This document shows, in pieces, positions 1-8,714 of a DNA stretch of 44,578 nt. The DNA lies in NCBI GenBank assembly GCA_964350875.1, contig CAYGLT010000015.1, positions 1 to 44,578 of the forward strand, in the 5' to 3' direction. The stretch comes from JAHBXC01 sp964350875. GTDB lineage: Bacteria > Planctomycetota > Phycisphaerae > Phycisphaerales > UBA1924. The number at the start of each line of letters is the position of its first letter. The first letter of the stretch is position 1. The notes beneath the pieces were generated by a model. The model saw only the letters and a list, made by a program, of their open reading frames with translations, made no database searches and was not told the origin of the DNA. Both the position numbers and the translations under genes were made by a program.

Positions 1-2
1 AG

Positions 3-1133
3 AATCCGGACTCGTACTTCGAAGAGACCGGTGGGCCGATTACGACGGATCAGGTGCTGCAGGCCTATTGGTTGCTGTATGGCCAGGACGATCCGTGGAT
101 GCGCATCTTCCTCGAAACTGTCGAAGGACGCATCGAGTGTGTTGAAAGTGTTGGCCCCATCGCAGGGTGGTTCCGTAATCATCAGTGGGACCGTCGGCAC
201 GATCATGAAATTGACGACATCGTGTATGTCCTGCAAGTCGACTTCGAACTAGAAAGCCCCTTCTTGGCTGCAACCCGCGTCAGGGAGATGATTCTGCATA
301 TGGCGTCCTCGTGGCGTGGTCCCACACATCTCTTCCAGGGCGGCATGATCGGCATCGCACTCGAACAGGCATTGGCGGGCGATGACTACGACGAAACGAT
401 TCAGACATATCTGGAATTACGAGCACAAGCCTTCCGGAACGCCGTCGCGGCTACCGCGGCCTTGACAAATATCTATGTCAATAGCATCGGGATCGTGAGC
501 GAAGGCGCTGACTTGGTTGTTACCGTCAGCGACCTAACTGAAGGGAAGCTCACCGCTGCCGCCGGGCTCTTCCCAATCCTGCCCGCGAGGATTCTTGATG
601 ATGCTGCCGCTGGGGTTCTGAGAATTGTTCGCCCAGGAGGAGACGTCCTTGATGAGTTTGTCAAGCGTGGGCGTGTCGTCTGGGGCGCAGATTCTGGCAT
701 GGGTTACATCGTCCGGACGGATATGACGTTCGAGGCAAAGATGGTCAACAATCGAATGGTGTTGCTGTTAGGGCGTGCCCAGAACACGGGCGGCCCCAAC
801 GGTGACGCTCATGAGAATCTGGTTGGTTTTCTCGCAAGGCAGCGTCTCGATGTGGGTGATGCGGAGTACGCGACGATGAATCGCTCGCTTCGCACTGCGA
901 CTGCCTTCGACAATCTCGGGGATGCCGGTCGTCGTCGGCCGGACATCATCGTTGTTCGCCGCGACGGTCGAGTTGATCTGATAGAGGTGAGATCAGAATC
1001 TCAGGAACCAGAAGATGTTGAAGACTTGCTGCGGTTGGTGCGCAATGCCCTTCCTTCGGAGCACCGTGGCTCGTTGTACGGCTATAATCTTGATGGCACG
1101 CAGTTTCTGTATGTGGGAGACTTCACGCCTTGA
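3..1133 (+). CDS. C-terminal part of a probable polymorphic (RHS-type) toxin, 5' end outside the window
   Basis: The reading frame is open from base 3 with no stop upstream, so this is the 3' end of a longer gene; an in-frame GTG at 54 is not a convincing start. The visible 376 residues have a helical, alanine-rich middle that resembles a pre-toxin segment. They end in a module reading RRPDIIVVRRDGRVDLIEVR, about 50 residues before the C-terminus. The PD...(D/E)x(K/R) spacing of that motif is what one expects of a PD-(D/E)XK restriction-endonuclease fold, often the last domain of RHS or contact-dependent toxins; here the usual ExK reads EVR. The next gene overlaps the stop codon, as immunity genes often do. 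Codon use is visibly less GC-rich than downstream, consistent with transfer. I saw no RHS/YD repeats because the upstream part is missing. It could instead be a non-toxic nuclease-like protein. Confidence 0.55.
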   Translation, partial: NPDSYFEETGGPITTDQVLQAYWLLYGQDDPWMRIFLETVEGRIECVESVGPIAGWFRNHQWDRRHDHEIDDIVYVLQVDFELESPFLAATRVREMILHMASSWRGPTHLFQGGMIGIALEQALAGDDYDETIQTYLELRAQAFRNAVAATAALTNIYVNSIGIVSEGADLVVTVSDLTEGKLTAAAGLFPILPARILDDAAAGVLRIVRPGGDVLDEFVKRGRVVWGADSGMGYIVRTDMTFEAKMVNNRMVLLLGRAQNTGGPNGDAHENLVGFLARQRLDVGDAEYATMNRSLRTATAFDNLGDAGRRRPDIIVVRRDGRVDLIEVRSESQEPEDVEDLLRLVRNALPSEHRGSLYGYNLDGTQFLYVGDFTP

Positions 1134-2089
1134 GATCAAGATTCAGGTATGCCGATTCTTTAGGGATGTTCTCGAAGAGCTTCTTTTGCTGTTGGCAAGA
1201 GGATTCGGCACGAGGCGTTTACCAGGCAGTCGTTGATCTCGCAGCGAACAGCCAGATAGAACTCAAGCGACTCGCGGCTAGAGCACCCGGAGTCGGGAAG
1301 GGCTACGCGTCGTTCGGTCGCAAGCGTCGTCAGCTGGAGCAGGTAGATTATCGCACTGTTTCGACGATCACGATCGATTCACCGGTTGAAGATGTTGACG
1401 GCTCGGGGGGCGGGAGCATCTTCCATGTGCATATATCGCAGCAGTATGCGTGTCTGACCCTGTCTTGGATACCCGTGGCTTTGCCCCGGGAGCCGAGCGA
1501 GTTGGAGTCGTGGCAGCCATCCATCCTGCGGCTTGCGCAGCCGGCGTATTCGTTCCGTTATTCGGCCCCATGGGACACCCGAACCGTTGGCCTCAGTATG
1601 TTCTACGATCCAACTCAGGCGTACGAACGATTTAGGGATCACTCCACCCGCTGGCTTCACGACATCTTTCCCGACAACTACTTGAACGCGGAGTATTTGG
1701 AAGCGCCAGTCGGGTTCACGGGGCGCTCGTTGCGGGAATGGATCGAAGCGGACGAGGGCGCACGGGGGACGCTTCGGCCGTACACCGATACGCTCGTGGA
1801 ATGGAGGCCTCCGGTTGCGCGGATCCCCGCGATCCGTGAGGAACTCTATCGGATGGGGCGTGTGTTCCATCGCGCGTTCGTCGAGGAGCAGAACTTCGAA
1901 CGCGGGCCGGGCTGGATCAAGCCGTTGCCCAATCCGCTCTATCGGCCCGACCAGTTCGCGGCATGGGAAGCGCCCGACGGTCCGATCCCCGAGCGATTCC
2001 GCGCTGATTCGTACCCGGTGACGGATGATCCGCAGCGCGTGGGTCTGCTCTGGTTCGACGCGATCCGACCGCGCGAGCAGGGGCAGTAG
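1130..2089 (+). CDS. Hypothetical protein, candidate immunity partner of the upstream toxin
   Basis: This 319-residue protein matches no family I recognise. The TTG at 1130 overlaps the TGA of the preceding gene and has GGAG at 1115-1118 as a ribosome binding site; an ATG at 1166 is the alternative start. There is no signal peptide or membrane segment, so it is probably cytoplasmic. The sequence is rich in Trp, Tyr, Pro and Arg in its second half (WRPP, GPGWIKPLPNPLYRP, WFDAIRP), without obvious catalytic motifs. The translational overlap with a gene ending in a nuclease-like domain suggests an immunity protein, although about 320 residues is long for one. Like its neighbour it is less GC-rich than the rest of the window. 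The role is inferred from position only. Confidence 0.6.
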   Translation: MRSRFRYADSLGMFSKSFFCCWQEDSARGVYQAVVDLAANSQIELKRLAARAPGVGKGYASFGRKRRQLEQVDYRTVSTITIDSPVEDVDGSGGGSIFHVHISQQYACLTLSWIPVALPREPSELESWQPSILRLAQPAYSFRYSAPWDTRTVGLSMFYDPTQAYERFRDHSTRWLHDIFPDNYLNAEYLEAPVGFTGRSLREWIEADEGARGTLRPYTDTLVEWRPPVARIPAIREELYRMGRVFHRAFVEEQNFERGPGWIKPLPNPLYRPDQFAAWEAPDGPIPERFRADSYPVTDDPQRVGLLWFDAIRPREQGQ

Positions 2090-2742
2090 ACTGCGCGGCC
2101 GCGGCGGTGCGTGCGAAGATCGTCGAGGGGTTTCCTTGGTCGTTCTGTAAGACGCGTGTAATTGATATCGCGTCACGCGCGATGTTCGTGGCCGGTTCCC
2201 GTCGATTGCGATTAGGGGTGGCGCCCTGAAGTTGTGGGCACGAATTCCGGCACTCACGAGCACTTCCCTGCGCGTGTCCACGCCGAAGCGGCGTGGATAA
2301 TCGGAGTTGTGCGCACGGCGCGGGCGCTAAGTCGCCGCACAAGGAGCGGCGGCGGGATCGCGATCTCGCGCAACTCGGAAAACTCATCTTGCGAACGCGT
2401 GATCGGGAAGTAGCATCCCGGTGCACAGAGAGCGCGCGGCGGTTCCGCTGCGCGACGAGAGATCAGCACGAACTCGTGCATGCGGCGCAGGCCTGAGTGT
2501 GAACTCGCGGCCGATCGTGTGCGCGGGGGCTGATCAGAATGTGGCAGAGTCTTGCGGTCGGGCTTGAGTGCTCGATCGCGAGGGCGGCGCCCGGAAGCGC
2601 CGAGACCGATCTGTTTGATTCTTGGAGAGAGTCTGCGGTCGCCGCGTGCGGCCGCGGTGGTGGGCTGTCGCTGCGCACACAGCGGAGTTCACACGCACTT
2701 GGGAACAGCAGCGCCGGGCACGGCGCCGAGGAGATCAGCAAC
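2090..2742. other. 653-bp intergenic stretch with no convincing gene
   Basis: Open frames here are short, start without ribosome binding sites and do not look like protein. The plus-strand frame from 2539 runs into the glycine-rich gene, but its first 68 codons read as arginine- and alanine-rich noise and are better taken as leader. One perfect 8-bp hairpin is present (TCCACGCC-GAAGC-GGCGTGGA, 2277-2297) with no T-run after it, so it is not a standard terminator. The stretch must hold the promoter of the 2743 gene; I cannot place it with confidence. Confidence 0.5.
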
Positions 2743-5700
2743 ATGGCAGTTTCGAACGCACGCGCACTCATGCGTCTTATCGCGGTGAAGAGCATCTTTC
2801 CGACGGGCGTCATGCTGGCGCCCCTAAGTCTGATGGTCGCGTCTTCGCCCTACGCGCTCGCGGTGGATGACAACCAGACGGGCGCGGACGGCGCAGATGG
2901 AACCAACGGAACAAGCGGCAATCCTGGCACGAACGGCGACGCGGGAGAGGCCGGCGATGACGCGGCCGCGGACGCGAACATGCCGGGCGACACCGCCAAC
3001 ACCGCGACATCCGAGGGCGGCGAGGGCGGGCGGGGCGGCAACGGCGGATCGGGCACTCCAGCTGGCTCGAACGGCGGCGAGGGTGGCGCCGGCGGTGAGG
3101 GAGGCGACGCGACGAGCACCGCGACCACGACGCTCGCGAACGACGACAACGGCGCGGCCACGGCGACCGCGAACGGCGGCGACGGCGGCGACGGTGGAAA
3201 CGGCGGAACAGCGTCGGGAGGCGGAACGCCGGGCAACGGTCAGGCGGGCGGCATCGGCGGCACGGCGCTGGCGACGACTGCGGCGAGCACTACTGGCAAC
3301 GGCAATCTCGTGCTCGTCTCGACCGCGACGGGCGGCGCGGGCGGCAACGGCGGATCGGGCGGAACCGGCGCGGCGGGCGGCGTCGGCGGCAACGCCAGCG
3401 CGTCGGGCATGGCGACCGGTGACGGCGACGGATCGATCACGATCACGGCGACCGCGACGGGCGGCGCGGGCGGCAACTCGCAGGGCGACTTCGACGGCGC
3501 GACCGGCGGCAACGCGACGGTCACACAGGTGCGCGGCGTCTCGAACAACGACGGTGGAGTGACGGCCACCGCGAACGCGACGGGCGGACGGGGCGGCAAC
3601 AGTTCGTCGTCCGGCGGCGGCGGCGCGGGCGGAAACGCCACCATCGTGAACGCTGCGTCGGGAAGCACCACGAGCGACGCGACCCTCCAGCAGAACGCGA
3701 CGGGCGGAGCGGGCGGCAACGGTGGTTTCTCGGGTGACGGCGGCGCCGGCGGTGACGGCGGCGATGCGACTTCGATGCTCACGACGACCAACGATCAGGG
3801 CGGCGAACTGATCGGGACTCTGAACGCGACCGGCGGCCGGGGCGGCAACGGCGGTGTGGCGGCGAACGGAGGCGCGGGCGGCGATGCGACCACCGGCGCG
3901 TCGTTAACGACCGCGGACGCCGTCACCATCACAACCAACGCGACAGGCGGCGCGGGTGGCAACGGCGGTTCGACCGGTGACGGGGGCCAGGGCGGCGCAG
4001 GCGGCGGCGCGACGATCGACGAGGCAGTCGGCGTTTCGACCGGCGGCGAAGATGTCGTTGTGAGCGCGACCGCGAACGGCGGTAATGGTGGCAACGGCAA
4101 CGGCGGCGCATCAGGCGGCCTCGGCGCGAGCGCATCGCTCGAGGACATCGTCAGCGCCGAGACCTCGTCGGGCGATATCACGCTCACCCAGCGCGCCAAT
4201 GGCGGCAACGGGGGCAACGGCGGATTCAGCGACGGTGTCGGCGGCATGGGCGGCGACGGGTCGTCTTCGCTGACCTACACGAACGCCGGGTCGGGCGATA
4301 CGACTGCCACGGTCTCCGCGACGGGCGGCAATGCCGGGAACTCGAACGGAGCGGGGGACGGGAACGCGGCCGGCGCCGCGGACTCGAGCGCTTCGATCAC
4401 CGGCGAGGCGGATGTTGTCGTGTCGGTGACTTCAACCGGCGGTGTCGGCGGTCGCACGACGAACGGCGATGGCGGCGCGGGCGGGGCCGCGGAAGTGGCC
4501 GAGGCGGTCGGTGTCTCGACCGACGGCGGCGATGTGAATGTCGCGGCCCGTGCGATGGGCGGCGCGGGCGGTCAGTCCAACGGCGCCGGCGACGGCGGCG
4601 CGGGCGCGTCCACGATGATGGTCGATGTCGTCAGCGCGTCGAGCGATGACGGCGGCGATCTGACGATGCTCCAGGAAGCCACGGGAGGCGCGGGCGGGAA
4701 CGGCGGGTTCTCGGGCGGCGCAGGCGGCGCCGCGGGAGACGCGACTTCCACACTGACGATCAACAACGAGGCCGACGGAGATGTCTCGATGAATGTGCGC
4801 GCCATCGGCGGCGCGGGCGGGCGCAGCGGCGGTTCGGAAACCGGCGCTGCCGGCGGTGACGCGATGGCCGCGGCCGATGTCACGAGCGAGGCGGCGATCG
4901 CGCTGACGGTGTTCGCCAACGGCGGCGCGGGCGGTCAGGCGCAGGGCGACGGCGACGCGGGCGCGGGCGGGAATGCATCGCTCGGCGCGGTGTCGGCGAC
5001 TTCGACCGACGGCGATGATGTGAGTGTTTCCGCGACAGCAACGGGCGGCGCGGGCGGCAATGCGCAGCAGGACGGTGACGCCGGGATCGGCGCGAGCGTG
5101 GACATCACGGATCGCGTGATCGTCGACACCGCCGGTGAAGCGTCGATCTCGCAGGTCGCCAACGCGGGCGCGGGCGGGCGCAGCATGGGCGGCGACGCGG
5201 GCGTCGGCGGGAACGCGACATCCGTGCTCAACGGATCGAACGCGAGCGGCGGCGAGGTCGCCATCACGCTGACCGCGAACGCGGGCGGGGGCGGCGTTGG
5301 TCAGTCAGACTCGGACGGCGCCAACGGAGGCAACGCCAGCGCGGGCGGCATGTACTCGACGGACGATGTCCTCACGATGAGCGTCACGGCGAACGGCGGC
5401 GCGGGCGGACAGGCCCAGGGCGACGGGGACGCCGGTGACGGCGGCAACGCGTCGATCGTTCAGACCAGCGCAACTTCCAACGACGGCGAGAATGTGACGA
5501 TGACCGTCAGCGCCAGCGGCGGATCCGGCGGCGTCGCGCAGCAGGACGGCGACGGCGGCGACGGTGGGAGCGTGAACATCACCGACATGGTGAACGGCAG
5601 CACTTCGGGGTTGCTGCGCATCACGCAGACCGCGAACGCCGGCGCAGGCGGGCGGAGCAGCGGCGGGACGAGCGGCGCCGCGGGCGACGCGACATCCGTG

Positions 5701-7635
5701 CTCAACGGGACGAACGCGGGCGGCGGCGATGTGAACATCACGCTGAACGCGAGCGGCGGCAACGGCGCGCAGGGGTTCTCGGATTCCAACGGTGAGGACG
5801 GCGGCAACGCCACCGCGGGCGGTTCGTACACCACGGCTGGATCGGTGACGATGGGCGTCACCGCGAACGGCGCCAATGGCGGGCAGGCGCAGGAGGACGG
5901 CAACGGCGGCGACGGCGGGACCGCGACGCTCGTGCGCACCGTCGGAACATCGACGGGAGGCTCCGGTGTCACCATGACGATGACGGGCAACGGCGGCAAC
6001 GGCGGGAACTCCATCGAGGACGGGATGGGCGGCGCCGGCGCCAGCACCGACATCACCGACATGCTCGACGGCGACACCGCCGGCGCGCTGCGTCTGACCC
6101 AGACCGCGACCGGCGGCGCGGGCGGTCGGAGCGCCGGCGGGATGGCCGGGCAGGGCGGGAACGCCAACTCCGTGCTCAACGGGATGAACCCGGGCGGCGG
6201 CGACACGACGATCACCGTCAACGCGACCGGCGGGAACGGCGGCGAGGGTCAGGACGACTCCGACGGGGCCAACGGCGGCGCGGCGACCTCCGGCGGTTCG
6301 TACTCGAACGCGGGCGCGATCACCGCGACCGCGAACGCGGCGGGCGGCGCCGGTGGGCGCTCGTTCGAGGGCGTGGGCGGCACGGGCGGCGACGCCAGCG
6401 TGATCGGCTTCGATGCGGATTCGACGGGCGGCGCGAATGTGCGCGTGACCACCACGGCCAACGCCGGCGCGGGCGGTCAGGTGACCGACGACGGCGGGAT
6501 CATGGGCGGCAGCGGCGGCAACGCCATGGCGTCGAGCGGCGGATCGTCCTCCGGCGCAGGGACGCTCACCCTCGCCGCGACCGCGAACGGCGGCAATGCC
6601 GGGTCAATCGTTGATCCCGAGGTTGCGGCCGGCAACGGCGGGAACGCGATGGCGAGTTCCGACGGCGCGACGACAGGCGCCGGTTCGGTCATGAGCACCG
6701 CGACCGCGAACGGCGGCGAAGGAAGCCGCATCGGCAACGGTCCGTTCATGGGTGTTGGCGGCGACGCGAGCGCCTCGGCGATCGGCGTCGGACTGGGCAG
6801 TGTGCAGGCGACCGCGACGGCGACCGGCGGCGTCGGTGATCTGGGCGGCGCGGCGGACGCGTTCGCGTCGGCCGACGGCGCGACGGGACGGGCCCGCGCG
6901 GTCGCGACGACCGAGCAGAACACGGGGCTGGTCACGCGCATTAGCGCGGAGACCGAGGCGCCCGTGGGCAGTCTTTCGACGGCCGCGTCGCGCACGGGCA
7001 TCGGCGTGCCGATCGCGGATCTCACCGCGGCGGTGGACCGCAACGCGGCGGCGTTCGGATTCGGGGCGCCCGGTGCGCAGGATCTGTTCGACAGCCTGCT
7101 CGATAACCCGAACGCTCAACTCAACTATGACTTCGGCGTCGACTTCATGAACCCCGAGGCCGGGAACATCATGGCTTACGGCGTGATCACCACCGCGACG
7201 ACCGGCGGTGAGACGAGCAGCGAACTGAGTTTCGATGTCGATACGAGCGCGATCGAGAACCCGGACCAGAACCTGCTGCTCACCTTCCTCGATGTGCAGG
7301 CGTTCGGCGGCGGATTCGGCGAACTCTCGCTGACCGTCGATGTGGAGGGCGTTGAGGTCGTGAACGAATCGTTCAACGACCTGGCCACGGCGGTCGCGTA
7401 CTTCACCGACAGCACGCTCGACCTGGGCGATTGGTCGGTCGGGTTGAGCGGCGACGGCGTGCTCGACATCGACTTCGTGCTCGCGGGCATGGGCGGCGTT
7501 GACGGTGACGGGTTCGGGTTCGATTTCGTGTTCGGCGATTCGGTGCTGGGCGCCGGCATCCCGTTCCCGACGCCCGGCGCGGCGACGCTCCTCGGCCTGG
7601 CCGGGATTCTCGCGAGCCGGCGTGACCGTCGCTGA
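2743..7635 (+). CDS. Giant glycine-rich PGRS-like repeat protein with a PEP-CTERM-type sorting tail
   Basis: The ATG at 2743 is preceded by GAGGAGA at 2728-2734. It opens a 1630-residue protein with a signal sequence ending near PYALA (about residues 44-48). A short collagen-like stretch of G-x-D/N triplets follows. Residues about 85-1400 are an array of imperfect units of roughly 40-50 residues. Each unit joins a glycine-rich run (TGGAGGNGGxxGxGGxGG style) to a short Ser/Thr/Val-rich stretch such as DVTVTATANGG, which would form a beta strand. The last 230 or so residues lose the repeats and form a beta-rich domain. They end in a FPTPGAATLLGLAGILASRR-like hydrophobic helix plus arginines, which resembles a PEP-CTERM/exosortase signal. 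The mature protein is acidic, lacks Cys and is probably a surface or extracellular matrix component. The repeats look like mycobacterial PE_PGRS sequence, but the PE domain is absent, so this may be convergence. It appears monocistronic, with a terminator behind it. Confidence 0.85.
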   Translation: MAVSNARALMRLIAVKSIFPTGVMLAPLSLMVASSPYALAVDDNQTGADGADGTNGTSGNPGTNGDAGEAGDDAAADANMPGDTANTATSEGGEGGRGGNGGSGTPAGSNGGEGGAGGEGGDATSTATTTLANDDNGAATATANGGDGGDGGNGGTASGGGTPGNGQAGGIGGTALATTAASTTGNGNLVLVSTATGGAGGNGGSGGTGAAGGVGGNASASGMATGDGDGSITITATATGGAGGNSQGDFDGATGGNATVTQVRGVSNNDGGVTATANATGGRGGNSSSSGGGGAGGNATIVNAASGSTTSDATLQQNATGGAGGNGGFSGDGGAGGDGGDATSMLTTTNDQGGELIGTLNATGGRGGNGGVAANGGAGGDATTGASLTTADAVTITTNATGGAGGNGGSTGDGGQGGAGGGATIDEAVGVSTGGEDVVVSATANGGNGGNGNGGASGGLGASASLEDIVSAETSSGDITLTQRANGGNGGNGGFSDGVGGMGGDGSSSLTYTNAGSGDTTATVSATGGNAGNSNGAGDGNAAGAADSSASITGEADVVVSVTSTGGVGGRTTNGDGGAGGAAEVAEAVGVSTDGGDVNVAARAMGGAGGQSNGAGDGGAGASTMMVDVVSASSDDGGDLTMLQEATGGAGGNGGFSGGAGGAAGDATSTLTINNEADGDVSMNVRAIGGAGGRSGGSETGAAGGDAMAAADVTSEAAIALTVFANGGAGGQAQGDGDAGAGGNASLGAVSATSTDGDDVSVSATATGGAGGNAQQDGDAGIGASVDITDRVIVDTAGEASISQVANAGAGGRSMGGDAGVGGNATSVLNGSNASGGEVAITLTANAGGGGVGQSDSDGANGGNASAGGMYSTDDVLTMSVTANGGAGGQAQGDGDAGDGGNASIVQTSATSNDGENVTMTVSASGGSGGVAQQDGDGGDGGSVNITDMVNGSTSGLLRITQTANAGAGGRSSGGTSGAAGDATSVLNGTNAGGGDVNITLNASGGNGAQGFSDSNGEDGGNATAGGSYTTAGSVTMGVTANGANGGQAQEDGNGGDGGTATLVRTVGTSTGGSGVTMTMTGNGGNGGNSIEDGMGGAGASTDITDMLDGDTAGALRLTQTATGGAGGRSAGGMAGQGGNANSVLNGMNPGGGDTTITVNATGGNGGEGQDDSDGANGGAATSGGSYSNAGAITATANAAGGAGGRSFEGVGGTGGDASVIGFDADSTGGANVRVTTTANAGAGGQVTDDGGIMGGSGGNAMASSGGSSSGAGTLTLAATANGGNAGSIVDPEVAAGNGGNAMASSDGATTGAGSVMSTATANGGEGSRIGNGPFMGVGGDASASAIGVGLGSVQATATATGGVGDLGGAADAFASADGATGRARAVATTEQNTGLVTRISAETEAPVGSLSTAASRTGIGVPIADLTAAVDRNAAAFGFGAPGAQDLFDSLLDNPNAQLNYDFGVDFMNPEAGNIMAYGVITTATTGGETSSELSFDVDTSAIENPDQNLLLTFLDVQAFGGGFGELSLTVDVEGVEVVNESFNDLATAVAYFTDSTLDLGDWSVGLSGDGVLDIDFVLAGMGGVDGDGFGFDFVFGDSVLGAGIPFPTPGAATLLGLAGILASRRDRR

Positions 7636-7662
7636 GCGAGTCTGACAAAGACACGATGTTTC

Positions 7663-7701
7663 GGGCCCGGGCGTAAGCACGCTCGGGCCCTTTCTGTTTT
7701 T
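7663..7701 (+). terminator. Intrinsic terminator after the glycine-rich gene
   Basis: An 11-bp stem with one mismatch (GGGCCCGGGCG / CGCTCGGGCCC, 7663-7690) with a 6-base loop is followed by TTTCTGTTTTT. It lies 28 bases after the stop at 7635 and separates the repeat protein from the DUF1684 gene. Confidence 0.85.
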
Positions 7702-7738
7702 CCTGCGGCGTCTGCGGTCCGGCATGTATCATGAGTTC

Positions 7739-8653
7739 ATGATCACGAACCGAGTTCGAAACGCATTCCTGGTATCGCTTGTCATGGCGGCGGCCGCGAT
7801 CGGCGCGGGACCGGGTGGATCAGGACAGTCCGCGGCGACGCACGAAGCGTTCGTCGCGAGCACCGATGCGTGGCACGCCGAGCGGATTACGAATCTGACC
7901 GCGCCGGATGGCTGGCTCTCGCTGGTCGGGCTCGAGTGGCTCGAGCAGGGCGAGAACCGTGTCGGCCGCGCGAAGAACTCCGAGGTTCGGTACGCCGGAT
8001 TCCCGGTTGACACGGTTGGTGTGTTTGTGCTCGAGGGCGATCGGGTCCGGTTCGAGGCGGCCGAAGGTGTCGAAGTGGGCGGTGTTCCTTCGGGCGGCTG
8101 GATGCGCACTGACGCGGACGGATCGCCGACGGTGCTCTCGATCGGCGACATCCGGTTCTATGTGGTGATCCGCGGCGGGAGGCCGGTGATCCGCATCAAG
8201 GACGCGGCGGCGCCGACACGGCTGGAATTCAAGGGAATCGAACGGTTTCCGACGGATGAGGCGTGGCGCATCGAAGCGGAGTTCGTCCCGGCGGACGAGG
8301 GAGAACTGATCGGGCTCGACACCGTGATCGGCGTGCGTGAAGAAGGCGAGACTTCTGGGCGGGCGCGGTTCGAGGTGAACGGCGTGCGGGTCGATGCGGT
8401 GTTGCTCGCGGCGGGTGACGGCGGTTCGCTGCTTCGCTTCGGCGACACGACGAACGGCGACGAGACCTATGTGATCGGGCGGTACCTGTATGTGCCGCCG
8501 TCGGAGGACGGAAGGACGGTCGTGCTGGACTTCAATCGAGGCTACAACCCGCCGTGCGCGTTCACGGCGTACGCGACCTGCACGATCCCGCCGCCTTCGA
8601 ACGACTTCCCGTTCCCGGTGACGGCAGGGGAGCGCTGGGCTGGCGGGCGCTGA
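7739..8653 (+). CDS. Exported DUF1684 family protein
   Basis: This protein of about 304 residues begins MITNRVRN followed by a hydrophobic segment ending near IGAG, a typical signal peptide. An ATG at 7724 would add five residues, and neither start has a good ribosome binding site. The body carries the hallmarks of DUF1684: an N-terminal W-x6-LT-x-PDGWLSLVGLxWL segment, and near the C-terminus DFNRGYNPPCAFTAYATC followed by a proline-rich run and AGE. The family's biochemical role is not established; members are predicted secreted or periplasmic. The paired cysteines in the C-terminal motif (PPCAFTAYATC) are conserved and could form a disulfide. The gene is isolated between a terminator and the sugar-oxidation pair at 8715, on the same strand. 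Confidence 0.85.
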   Translation: MITNRVRNAFLVSLVMAAAAIGAGPGGSGQSAATHEAFVASTDAWHAERITNLTAPDGWLSLVGLEWLEQGENRVGRAKNSEVRYAGFPVDTVGVFVLEGDRVRFEAAEGVEVGGVPSGGWMRTDADGSPTVLSIGDIRFYVVIRGGRPVIRIKDAAAPTRLEFKGIERFPTDEAWRIEAEFVPADEGELIGLDTVIGVREEGETSGRARFEVNGVRVDAVLLAAGDGGSLLRFGDTTNGDETYVIGRYLYVPPSEDGRTVVLDFNRGYNPPCAFTAYATCTIPPPSNDFPFPVTAGERWAGGR

Positions 8654-8714
8654 CCATTCCCGGCGGTGACCGTCGGGGATGCATCGAGCGTGGGGGTGCT
8701 ATACGCTGGCGCGC

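Noticed and set aside
2277..2297. Hairpin with 8-bp perfect stem considered as the terminator of the immunity gene
   Set aside because: It has no T-run and lies 190 bases past the stop.
2743..7000. The dense short repeats could suggest a CRISPR array or a tandem satellite
   Set aside because: The repeats are imperfect, keep an open reading frame throughout and vary mostly at codon third positions, so they are protein repeats without spacers.
2850..7725. Several long minus-strand open frames opposite the glycine-rich gene, rich in Pro, Ala and Ser
   Set aside because: They mirror the GGC/GCC-rich codons of the real gene, lack ribosome binding sites and have no recognisable domain.
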